DNA of 64,000 nt from Halichoerus grypus (taxonomy: Eukaryota; Chordata; Mammalia; Carnivora; Phocidae), in the NCBI RefSeq assembly GCF_964656455.1, contig NC_135720.1, forward strand, positions 105,784,696 through 105,848,695. The letters run 5' to 3'. Below the pieces are notes generated by a model. The model was not told where the DNA came from, did not search any database, and was given only the letters and a program-made list of their open reading frames with translations. Made by a program: the position numbers and the translations under genes. Below, one piece after another: positions 1 to 46,069 of this stretch (position 1 is its first letter; each line of letters begins with the position of its first letter).

Positions 1-499
1 TTCACACCTGTAACCACCACACGGAACCACACGCAGCTCTCACGCCTCCACACCTGGCCCACACTACTCCTGCCAGGAATGTCCTCTCCGCATCATCAGT
101 CCAACTTCAGTTCGTCCTTCAAAATTCAGTCTAAGAATCATATCCATCTGAGGGCCTTCCTTGAAGCTCCCAGGCTGGGCCCAGAGTCTCTGCCTGAGTG
201 CATGTAGCACATGCCAAGTAAAAGTTAATTTAAAACCACCTCCTTGAGGGCACAGTATGCTTTGTCTCAATTCTCTGATAAAGACCCATGTCTGGCATAG
301 TTTCTGATACATGTGGAGCTCAGCAATGGCCTGAAGGATTAGTTGAATAAATGAATGATTGAAAGAATACTAAATAATGAATGAATAATCCCTGGCATTC
401 GTTCTCAAAAATAGAACAAGAGACCATTTTTCATCTATTTGATTATTCTGGGGATTTTTCCTAGCACTAGACTTGAAGAGGTAAGCAAAGATTGGAGCC

Positions 500-1260
500 A
501 GGATGTTAATTCTGACACTATTTGAAATAGTAAAAAGTTGGAAAGAATCTAATGAAAAATCAACTAAGGGACTAGTTAAATAAATTATGGAACATTCATG
601 CCATGAACTACTATGTAGCCATTAAAAAGACCGTGAGGATTCTCATACATTACTGGTGGGAATGTAAAATGGCACAACCACTGTGGAAATGTTTGGTAAT
701 TCCTCAAAATGTTAAACATAAAATTACCAAATGACCCAGCAATCTACTTCTAGGTATTTACCCGAGAGAAATGAAAACATTTGTCCAAACAAACACTTGG
801 AAAAGAATATTCATAGCAGCATTTTTCATGATAGCCAAAAGTCGATCGACTGATGAATGGATAAAATATGGTCTGTCCACAGAATGGAATATGATTCAGC
901 CATGAAAAGGAATGAAATACTGATAAATACTACAATAGGGATGAATCTCGAAAACAATGCTAAGTGAAAGATGGCAGTCACAAAGAGTCATATATTGTAT
1001 GAAATGTATTTCATGTATTATATGAAATGTCCAAAATAGACAAATCTATATAGAAACAGAAAGTAGATTAGTAGCTGCCTGGGGCTGAAGGGGTTGGGGA
1101 GATATGGGAGTGAATGCTAATGGATAAGGAGTTTCTTTTGGTGGTGGTAGAACTGTTCTAAAATTGACTGTGGTGATGGCTGCACAACTCTATGAATACA
1201 CTACAAACTATATTTTAAGACATATCGTTGGGCATCAAAATTATGTTTCAGAATAACAAG
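500..1260 (+). mobile_element. L1 (LINE-1) 3'-end fragment, old
   Basis: The sequence follows the familiar end of mammalian L1 ORF2 and its 3' region: a 'tggtgggaatgtaaaatgg' stretch, then 'ccagcaatctacttctaggt', then 'tgaatggataaa' and 'aatatgattcagccatgaaa'. It is heavily substituted and has no open frame. The first 130 bases may be a second, overlapping L1 piece. Confidence 0.7.
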
Positions 1261-1318
1261 TATAACATGTTCTTCTATTTATGGGGGGGACAGGGAAGGA
1301 GGGAGGGAGAGAACTATT

Positions 1319-1515
1319 ATTTTTTTTTAAAGATTGTATTTATTTATCTGACAGAGAGAGAGAGCACGCACAAGCAGGGGGAGCAGGCAGAGGGAAGGGG
1401 AGAAGCAGGCTCCCCACTGAGCAGGGAGCCCGACGCAGGACTCGATCCCAGGACTCTGGAATCATGACCTGAGCCGAAGACAAACACATAACTGACTGAG
1501 CCACCCAGGTGCCCT
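1319..1515 (-). mobile_element. Carnivore tRNA-derived SINE (CAN-SINE)
   Basis: On the minus strand it has the tRNA-like head (GGCACCTGGGTGGCTCAG), a body, a CT-rich linker and an A-rich tail. It is flanked by near-perfect target duplications, GAGAGAACTATTAT before and GAGAGAGCTATTAT after. Confidence 0.9.
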
Positions 1516-1545
1516 GCGAGAGAGCTATTATTGTAAACATAAAAA

Positions 1546-1747
1546 TGGGGTGCCTGGGTGGCTCAGTCAGTTATGCGTCTGCCTTCGGCCCAGGTCATGA
1601 TCTCCAGGTCCTGGGATCGAGCCCCACATCGGGCTCCCTGCTCAGCAGGGAGTCTGCTTCTCCCTCTCCCTCTGCCTCTCCCCACTGCTCCTGCTCTCTC
1701 TCTCACTCTGTATCTCTCTGTCTGAAATGAATTAAAAAAAAAAAAAA
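1546..1747 (+). mobile_element. Carnivore SINE, full length
   Basis: Head GGTGCCTGGGTGGCTCAG, CT-rich linker and a pure A tail at 1735-1747. The 13-base target duplication GTAAACATAAAAA is perfect at 1533-1545 and 1748-1760. Confidence 0.95.
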
Positions 1748-1771
1748 GTAAACATAAAAAAGAAGTCATTG

Positions 1772-1876
1772 GGGAGCCTGGCTGGCTCAGTCAGTAGAGC
1801 ATGTGACTCGATCTCAGGGTTGTGAGTTTGAGCCCCACGTTGGGTATAGAGATTACTTAAAAAATAAAATCTTTAA
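1772..1876 (+). mobile_element. Short, tRNA-like-only carnivore SINE
   Basis: It carries only the tRNA-like head (GGCTCAGTCAGTAGAGCATG, then a B-box-like gttTGAGCCCC) followed directly by an A-rich tail. The CT-rich linker of full-length copies is absent. Confidence 0.85.
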
Positions 1877-2140
1877 GGGAAGCCTAGGTGGCTCAGTCAG
1901 TTGGGCATCTGACTCTTGGTTTCGGCCCAGGTCATGATCTCATTGGTGGTGGGATCAAGCCCCATGTTGAGTCCCCTGTTTGGGAATCCATGCTCAGCAG
2001 GGAGTCTGCTTGAGGATTCTCTCCCTCTGCCCCTCCTCCCTCCTCTTGCACGCACACTCGAGCGCGCGTTCTCTCTCTCTCTCTCTAAAATAAATAAATC
2101 AATCTTAAAATAAAACAAAATAAACTCTTAAAAAAAAAAA
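1877..2140 (+). mobile_element. Carnivore SINE, long older copy
   Basis: Diverged head (AAGCCTAGGTGGCTCAG), a body with extra sequence, a CT-rich linker with CG-containing alternation, and tail AAATAAATAAATC. It directly abuts the short SINE before it, so one probably inserted into the tail of the other. Confidence 0.85.
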
Positions 2141-2259
2141 GAAACCATTCGCAGGAGTTACCTCTAAATGATCAGATTCATGGATGGGGGGCGGTTCCTG
2201 TTTTATTTTATATGCTGTTTACATTTGTCTTTATACTACAAATATGATCTGTTTTTAAC

Positions 2260-2459
2260 TTTTTTTTTTTTAGATTTTATTCATTTATTTGAGAGAGAGA
2301 GAGCACAGGCAGGGGGAGCGGCAGGCAGAGGGAGAGGGAGAAGCAAGATCCCCGCTGAGCAGGGAGCCCAATGCGGGGCTCGATCCCAGGACCCGGGATC
2401 ATGACCTGAGCTGAAAGCAGACGCTTCACCACTTAACAACTGAGCCACCCAGGCGCCCC
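2260..2459 (-). mobile_element. Carnivore SINE
   Basis: Reads as the reverse complement of a full-length copy: poly-T, GAGAGAGA linker, then GAGCCACCCAGGCGCCCC at the end. It is the first of three minus-strand copies in a row. Confidence 0.92.
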
Positions 2460-2463
2460 TTGA

Positions 2464-2697
2464 CTTTTTTTTTTTTTTAAGATTTATTTATTTACTTGAG
2501 AGAAAGAGAGAGCACACGCATGTGGGGGGGGTAGGAGGGGTAGAGGGAGAGAGAGAGAGTCTTAAGTAGACTCCCCCATGAGCACAGAGTTGGATTTGGG
2601 GCTTGATCTCAAGACCCTGAGATCAGGGCCCTGAGATCACCACCTGCATGGAAACCAAGAGTCAGCCGCTTAATTGACGAAGCCACCCAGGAGCCTC
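2464..2697 (-). mobile_element. Carnivore SINE, older longer copy
   Basis: Poly-T start, long purine linker and a diverged head (GAAGCCACCCAGGAGCCTC). It is separated from the previous copy by only a few bases, which suggests insertion next to an existing poly-T. Confidence 0.88.
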
Positions 2698-2709
2698 TGC
2701 TTTTGACAC

Positions 2710-2897
2710 TTTTTTTTTTTTTAAGATTTTATTTATTTATTTGAGAGAGAGCGAAAGTGAGAGAGATCACAGAGGGAGAGGGAGAAGCAGACTCCCCGCC
2801 GAGCAGAGAGCCAGTCCCGGGACCTGATCCCAGGATCCCGGGATCACGACTCGAGCCGAAGGCAGACGCCTAACTGACTCAGCCACCCAGGCGCCCC
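2710..2897 (-). mobile_element. Carnivore SINE
   Basis: Full-length minus-strand copy. The target duplication TGCTTTTGACA is perfect at 2698-2708 and 2899-2909. Confidence 0.94.
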
Positions 2898-3509
2898 ATG
2901 CTTTTGACATTTCTAAACAAGAAGGAAGCTGAAAGCATGTGGAAGCCCCACTGATGTCTTGTAAATTAGGACCTAGAGCCCCCTGGCACGCATGTTGGAA
3001 GCAAGGGGATCCCAGGAGGCAAGGGCAGGAACAGGAGACGGTTACACAGCTTCTGGAACGTCCGAGCTGCACCTTCGTGGTTTTCTCAGAGGGAAAGCAG
3101 AACTTCAGACCTAGGGCCCTTTTACCTCTGATCCCAGGCACAGCCAGGAGCGTGTCCTGGGACAGAAATTGTCTAGGTATTGCCTAGGTGAAAATGTTAC
3201 ACCCGCTGAATGTAGGGTCCAAAAGGCAAAAGGTACAGCAAGTACCCCACAGAAAAGCCTCCCTTCCCCCTCAGCCTTCCTCCCTGAAGCAACCAGACAC
3301 CTCTCACTCATCTAAATAGCTGCACATTATACACACGGCTCTCTCATGTGTTCTTAGTCTTGGACACCAGTCCTTAAGTGTATACAAAGCGTATACACCT
3401 CCTTCACCGTAGAGCCTCACGGGACTCTGTGATGGGGTCCCCGTCGTGCGGGAGGCCATGCTGTACTAATCAGCCCCAATTAGCGGACACTTAGACTGCT
3501 TCCGCACTT

Positions 3510-3570
3510 TTTTAAAAGAAGTCTCCACGCCCAACATGGGGCCAGAACCCGCGACCCCGAGATCAAGATA
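3510..3570 (-). mobile_element. Short SINE remnant
   Basis: Poly-T followed by a tRNA-head-like stretch (cgcccaacatggggc, then cgcgaccccgagatcaag) matching the short tRNA-like SINE class, without an intact head end. Confidence 0.55.
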
Positions 3571-4209
3571 CCAGATGAGTTTGTGCCAGTCTAACAAAAA
3601 AGCTCCCATTTCCAGACGTCCTGAGTGTGAGATCGCGGCTGAGGCTCTGAGGCTTTGTGGAGTTCCGTGCAGAGTACTGCAGTGAGTAACTTTGGACACG
3701 TGGAGTTTTGCAAGTCTATGCGGCCATGATAGGATACGTTTCTAGAAGTGGAGATGCTAGGTCATAGGCCACATTCATTTATAATTTCCATAGATGTTGC
3801 TAGAATAATGACCATTGTTTCTCTTCGCCTGTGAGCTGCTTAGCTTTATGATTTTCCGAACACTCACTTGTGTCTGTTAACTTCAGGGCCATGAAAATTC
3901 TTCCTTCCTCCCTCCCTCTCCGCCGGCACCAAGCCAGGGGACTCAGTCTCTGGCCCTTGGAGGGACAGCTGGGGAGCTGAGAGCCTGCAGGCTTTGCAGT
4001 CAGAGACAGAGGGCAGCCCTCTTCATCCGGTGTGACCCTGGATCTGTCTTGTCCTCAGCTTCTGTTTCCATCTCTGTAGAGACAACCTGCCTCCATGACA
4101 GTCCCTCCCAACTTGCCCACCAACCAGCACTCTTCCCCCCTGCCCACCCCCAGCCCCAGGACCTGGGCTTTGCCCTCTTCCCCAAAGGAAGAAGAGTCCA
4201 GGCCAACAG

Positions 4210-7157
4210 AACGAAAGGTCCACAGGCTTTTTAATGGTGTGATGGCTACTTCCCTTCCAAGACCCGATCTAATCATGACAGCGGCTTCCAGGGTGTCGGG
4301 GTGGGGGTGGGCAGGTGCAGGGTATGGTCAGAGGCCATGCAGTGACTGGGAAGAGGTGGGGGAGGGTGTTACATTCTGTTTGGCGTGTAAACATTCTTCA
4401 GTGGCTTCCCTGGGGGAGGGGGAGGGCATCTCCCTGCCCCCCACTCCATGCCCGCCAGGGCTGATCCCCGGAGCTGAGAAGACTGAGCCAGGCCCCAGTG
4501 AGGGGCTGGGAAAGGGGGAGCCCACGTGCCTGGGGCACGACCCTTCTCCTGCACCCGCTTCGTGCACAGTGTGGCTTGGGAGGGGAGGCATGTTCTGGGG
4601 GTGAGCAGACCTGCATCTGAGCCAATGACACAGGCTGTGGCGATGAGGAAGTGCTAGAGGGGTGAGGTGGTGGCGGACGTGGTGGTGTGACACTCTTTTA
4701 CAGGGAAGGGGTTCAGGACCAGGAGGCCTTGGTGGAAGGGATGGGTGCTCGAGGGGGAAGAGGCTGCAGCTGGGGGTGGGGACACTGGGAGGTGTGGTTT
4801 CCTCTGCCCTGGATCCTTCCTGGGGAGAGGAGCAGAGTCAGTCCCCTGGTCCCCTCCCACACTCGTCCCTTCCCTTCCTCCCCCACCTCGGTGACATTCA
4901 ATGACGCAGAGGCCTGAGGTCAGATGGGAGCCCTAGGGAGGTCTGGAATCCCAAGAGCAGACAGGGTTTTGCGTCTCTGCCCAGCTCCGGTGCTGTATGA
5001 AGCTGGGGGTGGGATAGGCCTGGGGCTCTCTCAGGCGGCCCCCTTTTCCTCCCAACACCAAACCAGGGTGTTGTTGGTCCTGGGGCAGGGGTGAAGCTGG
5101 GGGCCCTACATTCACGGTTCGGTTGGTGGCAAGGAGCAGGCCCAGGACCTGGGCACCGGGGGTCATGCCCTGGTCCCCACCTGGCAGGAGCTGATTGTCA
5201 TTCGGAGAAGCTCTAGGTGGGAGGGAGTGGCCCCTCTTCCACCCCCTCTGCTGGACCCAGAGGGCAGTAGAGGCCTTGGGAGGGTCTCGGGTTGACAAAG
5301 AGGGCTCTGTCCGGAGAGGTTTCCTGAGTGTTCTGGGAGCTTCTGCGTCAGCATGAGATGGACCTCGAAGGCCGTCCACCCTGGAGTCCTCCCCTGGGCT
5401 GGATTGCAGAGGAGCCACCACCTTGGTGTGGAAACAGCTGCCCAAGCCTGCTGACTCTCCAAGAGGGGCTTCAGCTGGCACCACCAGGCTGCTTCCAGAG
5501 CCAACTTCCTCACCGGCGTCCTTCTAAGCGATGGTGGCTGGATGCTGCCAGACCACTGGGGCATGTCGGGGCCTTTCCTCCTCTTCCCCTGGTTGCCTTG
5601 CCTTGCTCTCTGGGAACCAGAGAACAGAGGGGCCAGGCCAGGGGACAGAGGCTGAGGGTGCTGAGGATGGAGGAGGCCTGCAGGGGACCTGTCCCAGATA
5701 GACAGAGTTGGCTGTCCCTTCCGCAGCCAGTGTGCCGCTTGGCCCAGACAGAGGCAGTTCAGGCTCATAATGAGGTGGGATGAGCCATGCAGGAGCCAGA
5801 CCCAGGAGGAAGCCCCATTTCCATTCATGGAGCAGCACAGCCCTCACCCTCTGCAGGGACAACTCAGCTGCATGGGTTGGGGTTAGTACAAGAGGGGACA
5901 GGCTGAAGGCTTAGCTGGGGGAGAAGGGGACTTGGGCCGGACCCATCACACAAGCACACAATCTGGAAGTTAGAAGGGCCTTTCTGCCTTGAGTCCAGGG
6001 GCCAGCTCTCTGTCTGCCTGTTTCTGCTCTCTCTGCCCACTGGGGGGGATAACGGTCTGATCCAGCCCCCTCCCCACCCCCAGGAGGACAGAAAGGGTGA
6101 CCCGGCCTGAACTGAGTCCCTGAATCTCTAAACAGCCAGTGCAGAGAAGATGAAAACCAGCCATTCTCCACCTCCACTGAACTCAGGAGAGAGGGAAGTC
6201 GGCTGAAACTGCAGCAGGCAGGATTGAGGTTAGATGGCAAGAAGGAATTCCTGATGGTGAGGGGTCCTGAGCACTAGATCAGGAGGCCAAGGGAGGGGGT
6301 GAAACCTTGTTTAAAGCCCCCCTCCAACTTCCCATTGGGAAACACGTGCCCAGGAAGGCAGCCCACACACACTCTATGGTTCCCACTGAGGACCCACCCA
6401 AATTTGGGGGGAGGAGGACTTTGCACCCTAGGGGTACAGGAGAGCAGCCCCCCAATCACCTGCCCACTGCTTCCGACAGGGGTGTCCAGGATGGAGCTGA
6501 CTTTGGGGCTGGTCAGACCTGCCCCCTCACACCTGAGTAGACCAATGGCCCCTAGGTCCCAGCTCCCCAACCCCAGCCTGGCAGCTGAGAAGAGGCCTTT
6601 TGGACCACCACAGCTCCCAGGAGATTGTGGGGTTGGCCCCTGGGGGGGCAGTGGAGAGGGTAGGCTGGAGCTTCCACTTCCGGAATTTGAGGCTGCCTTT
6701 CTGAAAACGGGAGTGGGTGGGCTTGGGCTGGGAGAAGGCCAGGAGGAGGGAAAGGCGCCGCAGGAGGTGTAAGCAGAGGTCCCTGGGGGGAGCACGGAGA
6801 GCAGCAGCGGCCTGGCGGGTGGGGGCGGGGGGCGTCCCCATGAGTGGAGTCCTCGGTGAAAAAGTGGCTGAGCCTTCCCCGGGGCGGAGGGTGAGCCTGC
6901 CCCACCCGAAGGGCGGCAGGGGGAGGGCAGGGGTCACGGAGAGGGGGTGGAGGACCGGGAGGCGGGCCCTCCCCCCGCAGCGCGGCGGCCCCCTCCGGCC
7001 GGGCCGGCGCGCGTCCTCGCGGGTGCAGGCGGGAAGCTGGGGCCGCGGGTGGCGCGCGTCAGGCGCGTAAGGCTGTGCTGGGAGCTGTTTCAGTGTGGCC
7101 GGCTGCGGGTGGGGGGCCGGGGTGAGGGTGGGGGGCCGCGGAGAAACGCGCGCGTCA
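4210..7157 (-). other. TTBK1: TTBK1 3' UTR (long isoform)
   Basis: About 2.95 kb lies between the TAA stop and the poly(A) signal at 4230-4235. No conserved frame continues through it. It is G/C-rich near the stop (6,700-7,150) and becomes ordinary farther down. The length is inferred from the position of the poly(A) signal, not from transcripts. Confidence 0.65.
4230..4235 (-). terminator. TTBK1: Poly(A) signal ATTAAA of TTBK1 long isoform
   Basis: ATTAAA on the minus strand is followed within about 40 bases by a GT/T-rich stretch (cctttcgttctgttggcc) typical of a downstream element. Cleavage is expected near 4210-4215. Confidence 0.6.
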
Positions 7158-41361
<34,204 letters not shown>

Positions 41362-41374
<13 letters not shown>

Positions 41375-41424
41375 CCGCCAGCCGGAGGGAGGGGTGTCCG
41401 CAGGGCCTGCCCTGGGGGGGCCAT
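41362..41424 (-). other. Upstream ORF overlapping the TTBK1 start
   Basis: Four bases after the predicted acceptor, ATGGCC opens a 20-codon frame that ends TAG at 41362, ten bases past the TTBK1 ATG and in another frame. It would be in every mRNA that uses this exon. Confidence 0.6.
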
Positions 41425-41428
41425 CTAC

Positions 41429-44427
41429 CTGGGGGAGTGGGGAGGGGCTGTGAGTGGGGCAGGCAACGCACCCGGGACGGCTCGCAGATACGGAGGAGGG
41501 GAGCGCCATTCTCCTGGCAGGCATCCTTCCCGGGCCCGCTGGGCAGATGCTCCCGGGGTTACTGGGGGAAGCACTGTGTAAACACCCAGGTGGAGGTCAG
41601 AAGAGAAGACAGAAATACTACCCACGGGAAGGGAGACACACACTACAAACTGGGGATGTGAAACCCAACGACAGGACGCACATGTTGAAAAAAGGAGAGG
41701 AAAATGCCGAGCGAACAGGCTATGGGGACAGCATTTCCCAAAGAGAGAGATGCTAATGTGGAGGAGACTTGCTAACTGCCCCCAGGGAAGGGCATACTAA
41801 TCTAGGACCCATGCTTGCATAGGGGACACCTGGGCCAAGAAGGACCCGTCTGAGTGACTTGATCCGAGGCTCCCCCAACACCCACACATTCCTATGCAGA
41901 GGTGCCACCAAATGCCCATGGAGCTGTGCATCTGAAGCTTACTAAAAGGGGAGACCTGCTGACCAAGGGGTGACCCATGGGAGACCCACTCCAGAGTGAT
42001 GCTAATCAACCGCAGGACTCGGGATAATCAAGAAAATGAGATACACAGCAGCCCCTCGGGGGTGGTGCTAAGTGAGGATGATGCAGTGTGTGAGGCACGC
42101 ACCATTCTCAGGGGTGAGCCCAACTCACTGACAGCCGTGGGGTTCAGAAGCAAGGATGTGAGCCATGGGGTGAACATAAGGTGAGGGCTCAGCACATGGA
42201 TTTTACAGGGACCGCAAACCTGCGGCCACTCCAAGGGAGAGAGACAGGCTGAACTGGGTGGTGGTTTGGGGGGGCGCGTCTTGGGAACAACAGGGAGTGG
42301 GATGGGTCTAACAGGAGGCAGGAGGAAGGTCGGGGTGGGCGTGTGCTGAGAGAGCTCCGACCACACCTTCTGTCTGCTCCAGAACAAGAAGGAGGATGGC
42401 ATTGGCATAGAGGTAGAAGTTGAATATCAAAGAGAGTGTCCTGAGCGTGAGGCTTGGGAAAGCCCGCCAGTGTTATCCAGGGAAATAAATGTGTGTGCAC
42501 GTGTATGCGTCTGCATGCGTACCCGCACGTGTGGCCTTCCGCGAGTATGTATATATGTCTTTGTGTGTCTTTGTGTGTGTGTCTGTGCCTGTCCATCCGT
42601 CTGTGTGTGCTTATGCGTGTTTTTGTGTCTGTCTGTGATGGGCATGTGTGTAGGCAGGGGGCTGTTTTTTGAGATTTCTGTCAAACCCATACAGGATTGG
42701 AACCAGGATCTTCTCTTCTCTTCTTTCCCCCTACACTTTGGATGAGAACACTGCTCTGCCCTCACAGGGACCCTGGACAGTCACAGCTGGAAGGCAGTTA
42801 GTTACTCCAGCTGGGGACGAGGTGGGGTGGAAGGGAGGCGGGGAGGAGGAAAGTGACTAAGGTATCCATGGATGGGGCTGAAACTCCATAAACCTGTTTT
42901 TCCTTGGGATGGGGATATTTCCCCCAGACTCCTGTGTGTAGTCATCCTGATACAGGGGGCAGTGTGGGATAGTAAAGGCATAGAAACAACCTTCAACAGG
43001 TCATGGTGCGCCATGAGGGTCATGTGGAGAACAGGTCTTCATGCAGAGGGACACTGTCGCTCTTGTCCTGTCTTTCTTCAAGTGACTCAGCTGACTCATT
43101 CCTCCAACCCACCCAACTTCAGAGCATCAGAACTGTGGGGATGCCGAATAGGCCACTGCCCACCTTCTGCCAAAGTGCCATGTGGGGCATCAGGAATTCA
43201 GAGGGCAGTGAGAGCAATGGCAGGATAAAGGGAGAGGTAGGGGGTGGGGGATTCTGGAATAAAGGTGGAAACAAGTTGAGGACAAGACCGAAGAAGCCAT
43301 TGAACCAGTAGGGAGAGAGCTTTGTGCAGTTGGTGACCTCTGGTGGGCCTTCCAGCCCTGTGATAGGGGATTCTATAGGTTGATGAGAAAAATGGGGATG
43401 CAGCAACCAGTTTCAAGATGGGCAAGCCTAGAAGGAACAGGTGGGGTGGGAAAAGGGAGAGTGGCAGCAGGAGGCTAAATGGGGGTTCCCTGCCTCTTCC
43501 TGTCCACCATCCTCACTCTCTGCCTCTGAGGACTGCACTCAGCTTAGACTAGGTTGGATGACAGGCCACAAGAAACTTGGCTGCCCCATTACTGCCCCCT
43601 CAGGACCCTTTGGGTATGTGGAGGCATGGGTGTGTCCTGTGAGGGGGCTTGTGGAAGAGGTTTTTATGAATATCTGTCAGACAGTGTAGGGCCAAGTGTG
43701 TGTGGGGGGTGGGCAGGGAGACAGGGAGGGAGACACAGCAAGGGAGGGACCTCATCATGGTGTGTGAGTTGAGGTGTTGATGTGTAACTATGCAAGGTGT
43801 GAGCCAGGTGTCTGTGGGAATCTGAGAGTGCAGATAAGGGGAGGTGAAGGAGCCCAGTGAGGGATAGTGGGAACAGGTGAAAAGAGATGTGGAAGGAGGC
43901 AGAGGGGAAGGGAAGGGATGGGGGGGTGACAGGATCTGAGGAGGGGGTTGGGTAAGACAGAAGCAGGTGATGAGCGATCCTGATGGCAGGTGAGGAAGCG
44001 GCAGGTCCCCGGGAGGGGCTTCTGGGCACTGCTGAAGGGCTGAGGAAGTAGGTAAGGCAGCTAGCCGGCGGGACGGAGGGAGTGAGGACGACGGAGAGAG
44101 GTTATGGAGGCAGCCGGGAAGGGCTTGTCAGGGTGACAGCAGGGTGAAGCCGTGGGGATGGGGGGGGGGTGGGCAGAGGCCGTGGGGGGCCGGTTGGCGA
44201 GGGCGGGTGTGTGTGGGGTGGGGGGCAGGGAGCCGTTCCAGGCCTCGGGATGCGGCCCAGGCTGTGTAGGCCAGCGGCGGGCGTCCCGGCTCGGGCGGAC
44301 ACGGCCCAGGGAGGGGGAGCTGGGGAAGGCTGCGCCGGGAGGCGAGCCGGGCCCGAGGCCCGCGGAGCCCGCAGGGGAGCCCCCGCCCCGACCCCGCCGG
44401 CCCGCCGCCGGCCCCGCCCCGCCTCAC
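41429..44427 (-). other. TTBK1: TTBK1 intron 1
   Basis: 3 kb between the predicted non-coding first exon and the ATG exon. It holds a degenerate TG-rich stretch (about 42.48-42.66 kb) and otherwise unique sequence. No gene or young repeat recognised. Confidence 0.65.
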
Positions 44428-44690
44428 CTGCTCTGTGCCCGCTGCGGCTGCGGCTGCGGCGGCGGAGGCAGCGGCTCGGGGCGGCGCATCCCCCGGGGCC
44501 GGGGCGGGGCGGGGGCGGGGGCGGCTCAGTGCGGCGCGGAGCGGCCCGCTCCCTCCGACGGCGGCGGCGGCGGCGGCGGCGGCGGCCTCCCGCCCGGGAT
44601 CATCCCCGCCCGGCCCGGCCCGGCCCCGATCCTCCTCGGGCGACGGCGGAGGCAGCGGCGGAACGGGGAGCTGCCCACAATGCACTGCGC
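44428..44690 (-). other. TTBK1: TTBK1 non-coding first exon in a CpG island
   Basis: A strong donor CAG|GTGAGG lies at 44428/44427 inside a dense CpG island (about 44.1-44.7 kb). Upstream sequence is GC-rich with a CCG repeat. The 5' edge is a guess; the start could lie anywhere between about 44.55 and 44.70 kb. Confidence 0.6.
44559..44585. repeat. (CGG)9 trinucleotide repeat
   Basis: Nine pure CGG units on the plus strand, read as (CCG)9 in the TTBK1 transcript direction, inside the predicted first exon or core promoter. Confidence 0.95.
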
Positions 44691-44704
44691 CGCCAGCATC
44701 AGCA

Positions 44705-44770
44705 CCAGCCCTGACATCACCGCCCCACCGCCCGGCTCTTACATCACCGCCCTTTCTCTGACATCACATT
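44705..44770 (-). promoter_or_regulatory. TTBK1: Three CRE-like sites upstream of TTBK1
   Basis: TGACATCA at 44712-44719 and 44759-44766, and TTACATCA at 44739-44746. TGATGTCA-type sequences are ATF/CREB-family variants of the CRE. They sit just upstream of the predicted TTBK1 start, spaced 27 and 20 bases apart. Confidence 0.5.
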
Positions 44771-45245
44771 CCACTCCGCTCCTCTCTCCACACCTGCAGC
44801 CTTAGGTTCTCCTCCAGATGGCCCCGCTCCAGCTCTTCGGTTCTCCTCGCTGGTTTCTGCCATTCACTTGACCGCCACCCCCCACCCCGGCAGGGCCCCA
44901 TCCCTCCTTACCTGTCCCCACAGACCTCATCTGTCTGGATCATCCCTTATCTTCTCTCCTCCCAGCACGTCCCTGTCACTCCTTGCCTGTCCCTATCAGC
45001 CTCAGATGATTGCCCCACTGCACCTTCCATGTGTTCATACTTTCTTCTAAACTCCTTTCCCCTCACCTGTACCATCCTTCCATAGTCCTGGTCCCCCATT
45101 TCTTCTCACACATCCCTCGCCAAGAACTCACCTCCCCACACGTATGCCTTACCTCCTGGCTCAACCAGTTCCTCTCTGTCTTTGGCCGTTCCTCCCATCT
45201 GTTGGCAAATTCTGTCATTCTGCTTACAAATAAGATGCACTCTTT

Positions 45246-45447
45246 TTATTTTTTATTTTTTTAAGATTTTATTTATTTGACAGAGAGAGAGACAGCGAGA
45301 GAGGAAACACAAGCAGGGGGGAGTGGGAGAGGGAGAAGCAGGCTTCCTGCCTAGCAGGGAGCCCAATGTGGGGCTCGATCCCAGGACCCTGGGATCATGA
45401 CCTGAGCTGAAGGCAGACACTTAACGACTGAGCCACCCAGGCGCCCC
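45246..45447 (-). mobile_element. Carnivore SINE, first of a stacked series
   Basis: Poly-T with tttta steps, linker, and head ending GAGCCACCCAGGCGCCCC. It is preceded by the target word AAGATGCACTCTTT at 45232-45245. Confidence 0.93.
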
Positions 45448-45637
45448 TATTTTTATTTTTTTTTTAAGATTTTATTTATTTATTTGAGAGAGAGAGCACA
45501 GGAGCAGGGGGAGGGGCAGAGGGACAGGCAGACTCCCCACTGAGCAGGGAGCCAGGACATGGGCTTGATCCTAGGACCTGGAGATCAGACCTGAGCCAAA
45601 GGCAGACACCTAACCAAGTGAGCTGCCCAGGCGCCCC
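45448..45637 (-). mobile_element. Carnivore SINE, second of the series
   Basis: Directly abuts the previous copy and is followed by target word AAGATGCACTCTTT at 45638-45651. Since no target word separates the first two, this copy probably inserted into the poly-A end of the other. Confidence 0.92.
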
Positions 45638-45651
45638 AAGATGCACTCTTT

Positions 45652-45862
45652 TTAAAAAAGATTTTATTTATATATTTGAGAGAGCATGAGAGAGAGCAGA
45701 GAGCACAAGCGGGGGTGGGGATGGGGAGGAGGGGCGGAGGGAGAGGGGGATGCAGACTCCCCGCTAAGCAGGGAGCCCTATGCGGAGCTCCATCCCAGGA
45801 CCCTGGGATCATGACCTCAGCTGAAGGCAGACGCTTAACCGACTGAGCTACCCAGCTGCCCC
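45652..45862 (-). mobile_element. Carnivore SINE, third of the series
   Basis: Bounded by AAGATGCACTCTTT (45638-45651) and AAGATGCACACTCTTT (45863-45878). Confidence 0.92.
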
Positions 45863-45878
45863 AAGATGCACACTCTTT

Positions 45879-46069
45879 GCTGATTTTATTTATTTATTTG
45901 ACAGAGAGAGACACAGTGAGAGAGGGAACACAAGCCGGGGGAGTGGGAGAGGGAGAAGCAGGCTTCCCTGCTGAGCAGGGAGCCCAATGCGGGGCTTGAT
46001 CCCAAGACCCTGAGATCATGACCCGAGCCTAAGGCAGACGCTTAACCCGCTGAGCCACCCAGGCGCCCC
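45879..46069 (-). mobile_element. Carnivore SINE, fourth of the series
   Basis: Bounded by AAGATGCACACTCTTT on both sides (45863-45878 and 46070-46085), a perfect 16-base duplication. Confidence 0.94.

Larger units (their letters stand above)
1..4209. other. Intergenic DNA downstream of TTBK1
   Basis: No conserved coding exon is seen. The stretch holds an old L1 fragment and a cluster of carnivore SINEs, listed separately. About 1-500 and 2,900-4,209 otherwise show only unique, non-coding-looking sequence. By human gene order the next gene beyond this end would be SLC22A7, but none of its exons is visible here. Confidence 0.6.

Noticed and set aside
1..500. Search for an SLC22A7 exon, expected neighbour by gene order
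   Set aside because: No transporter-like frame or splice-bounded exon was found at this end.
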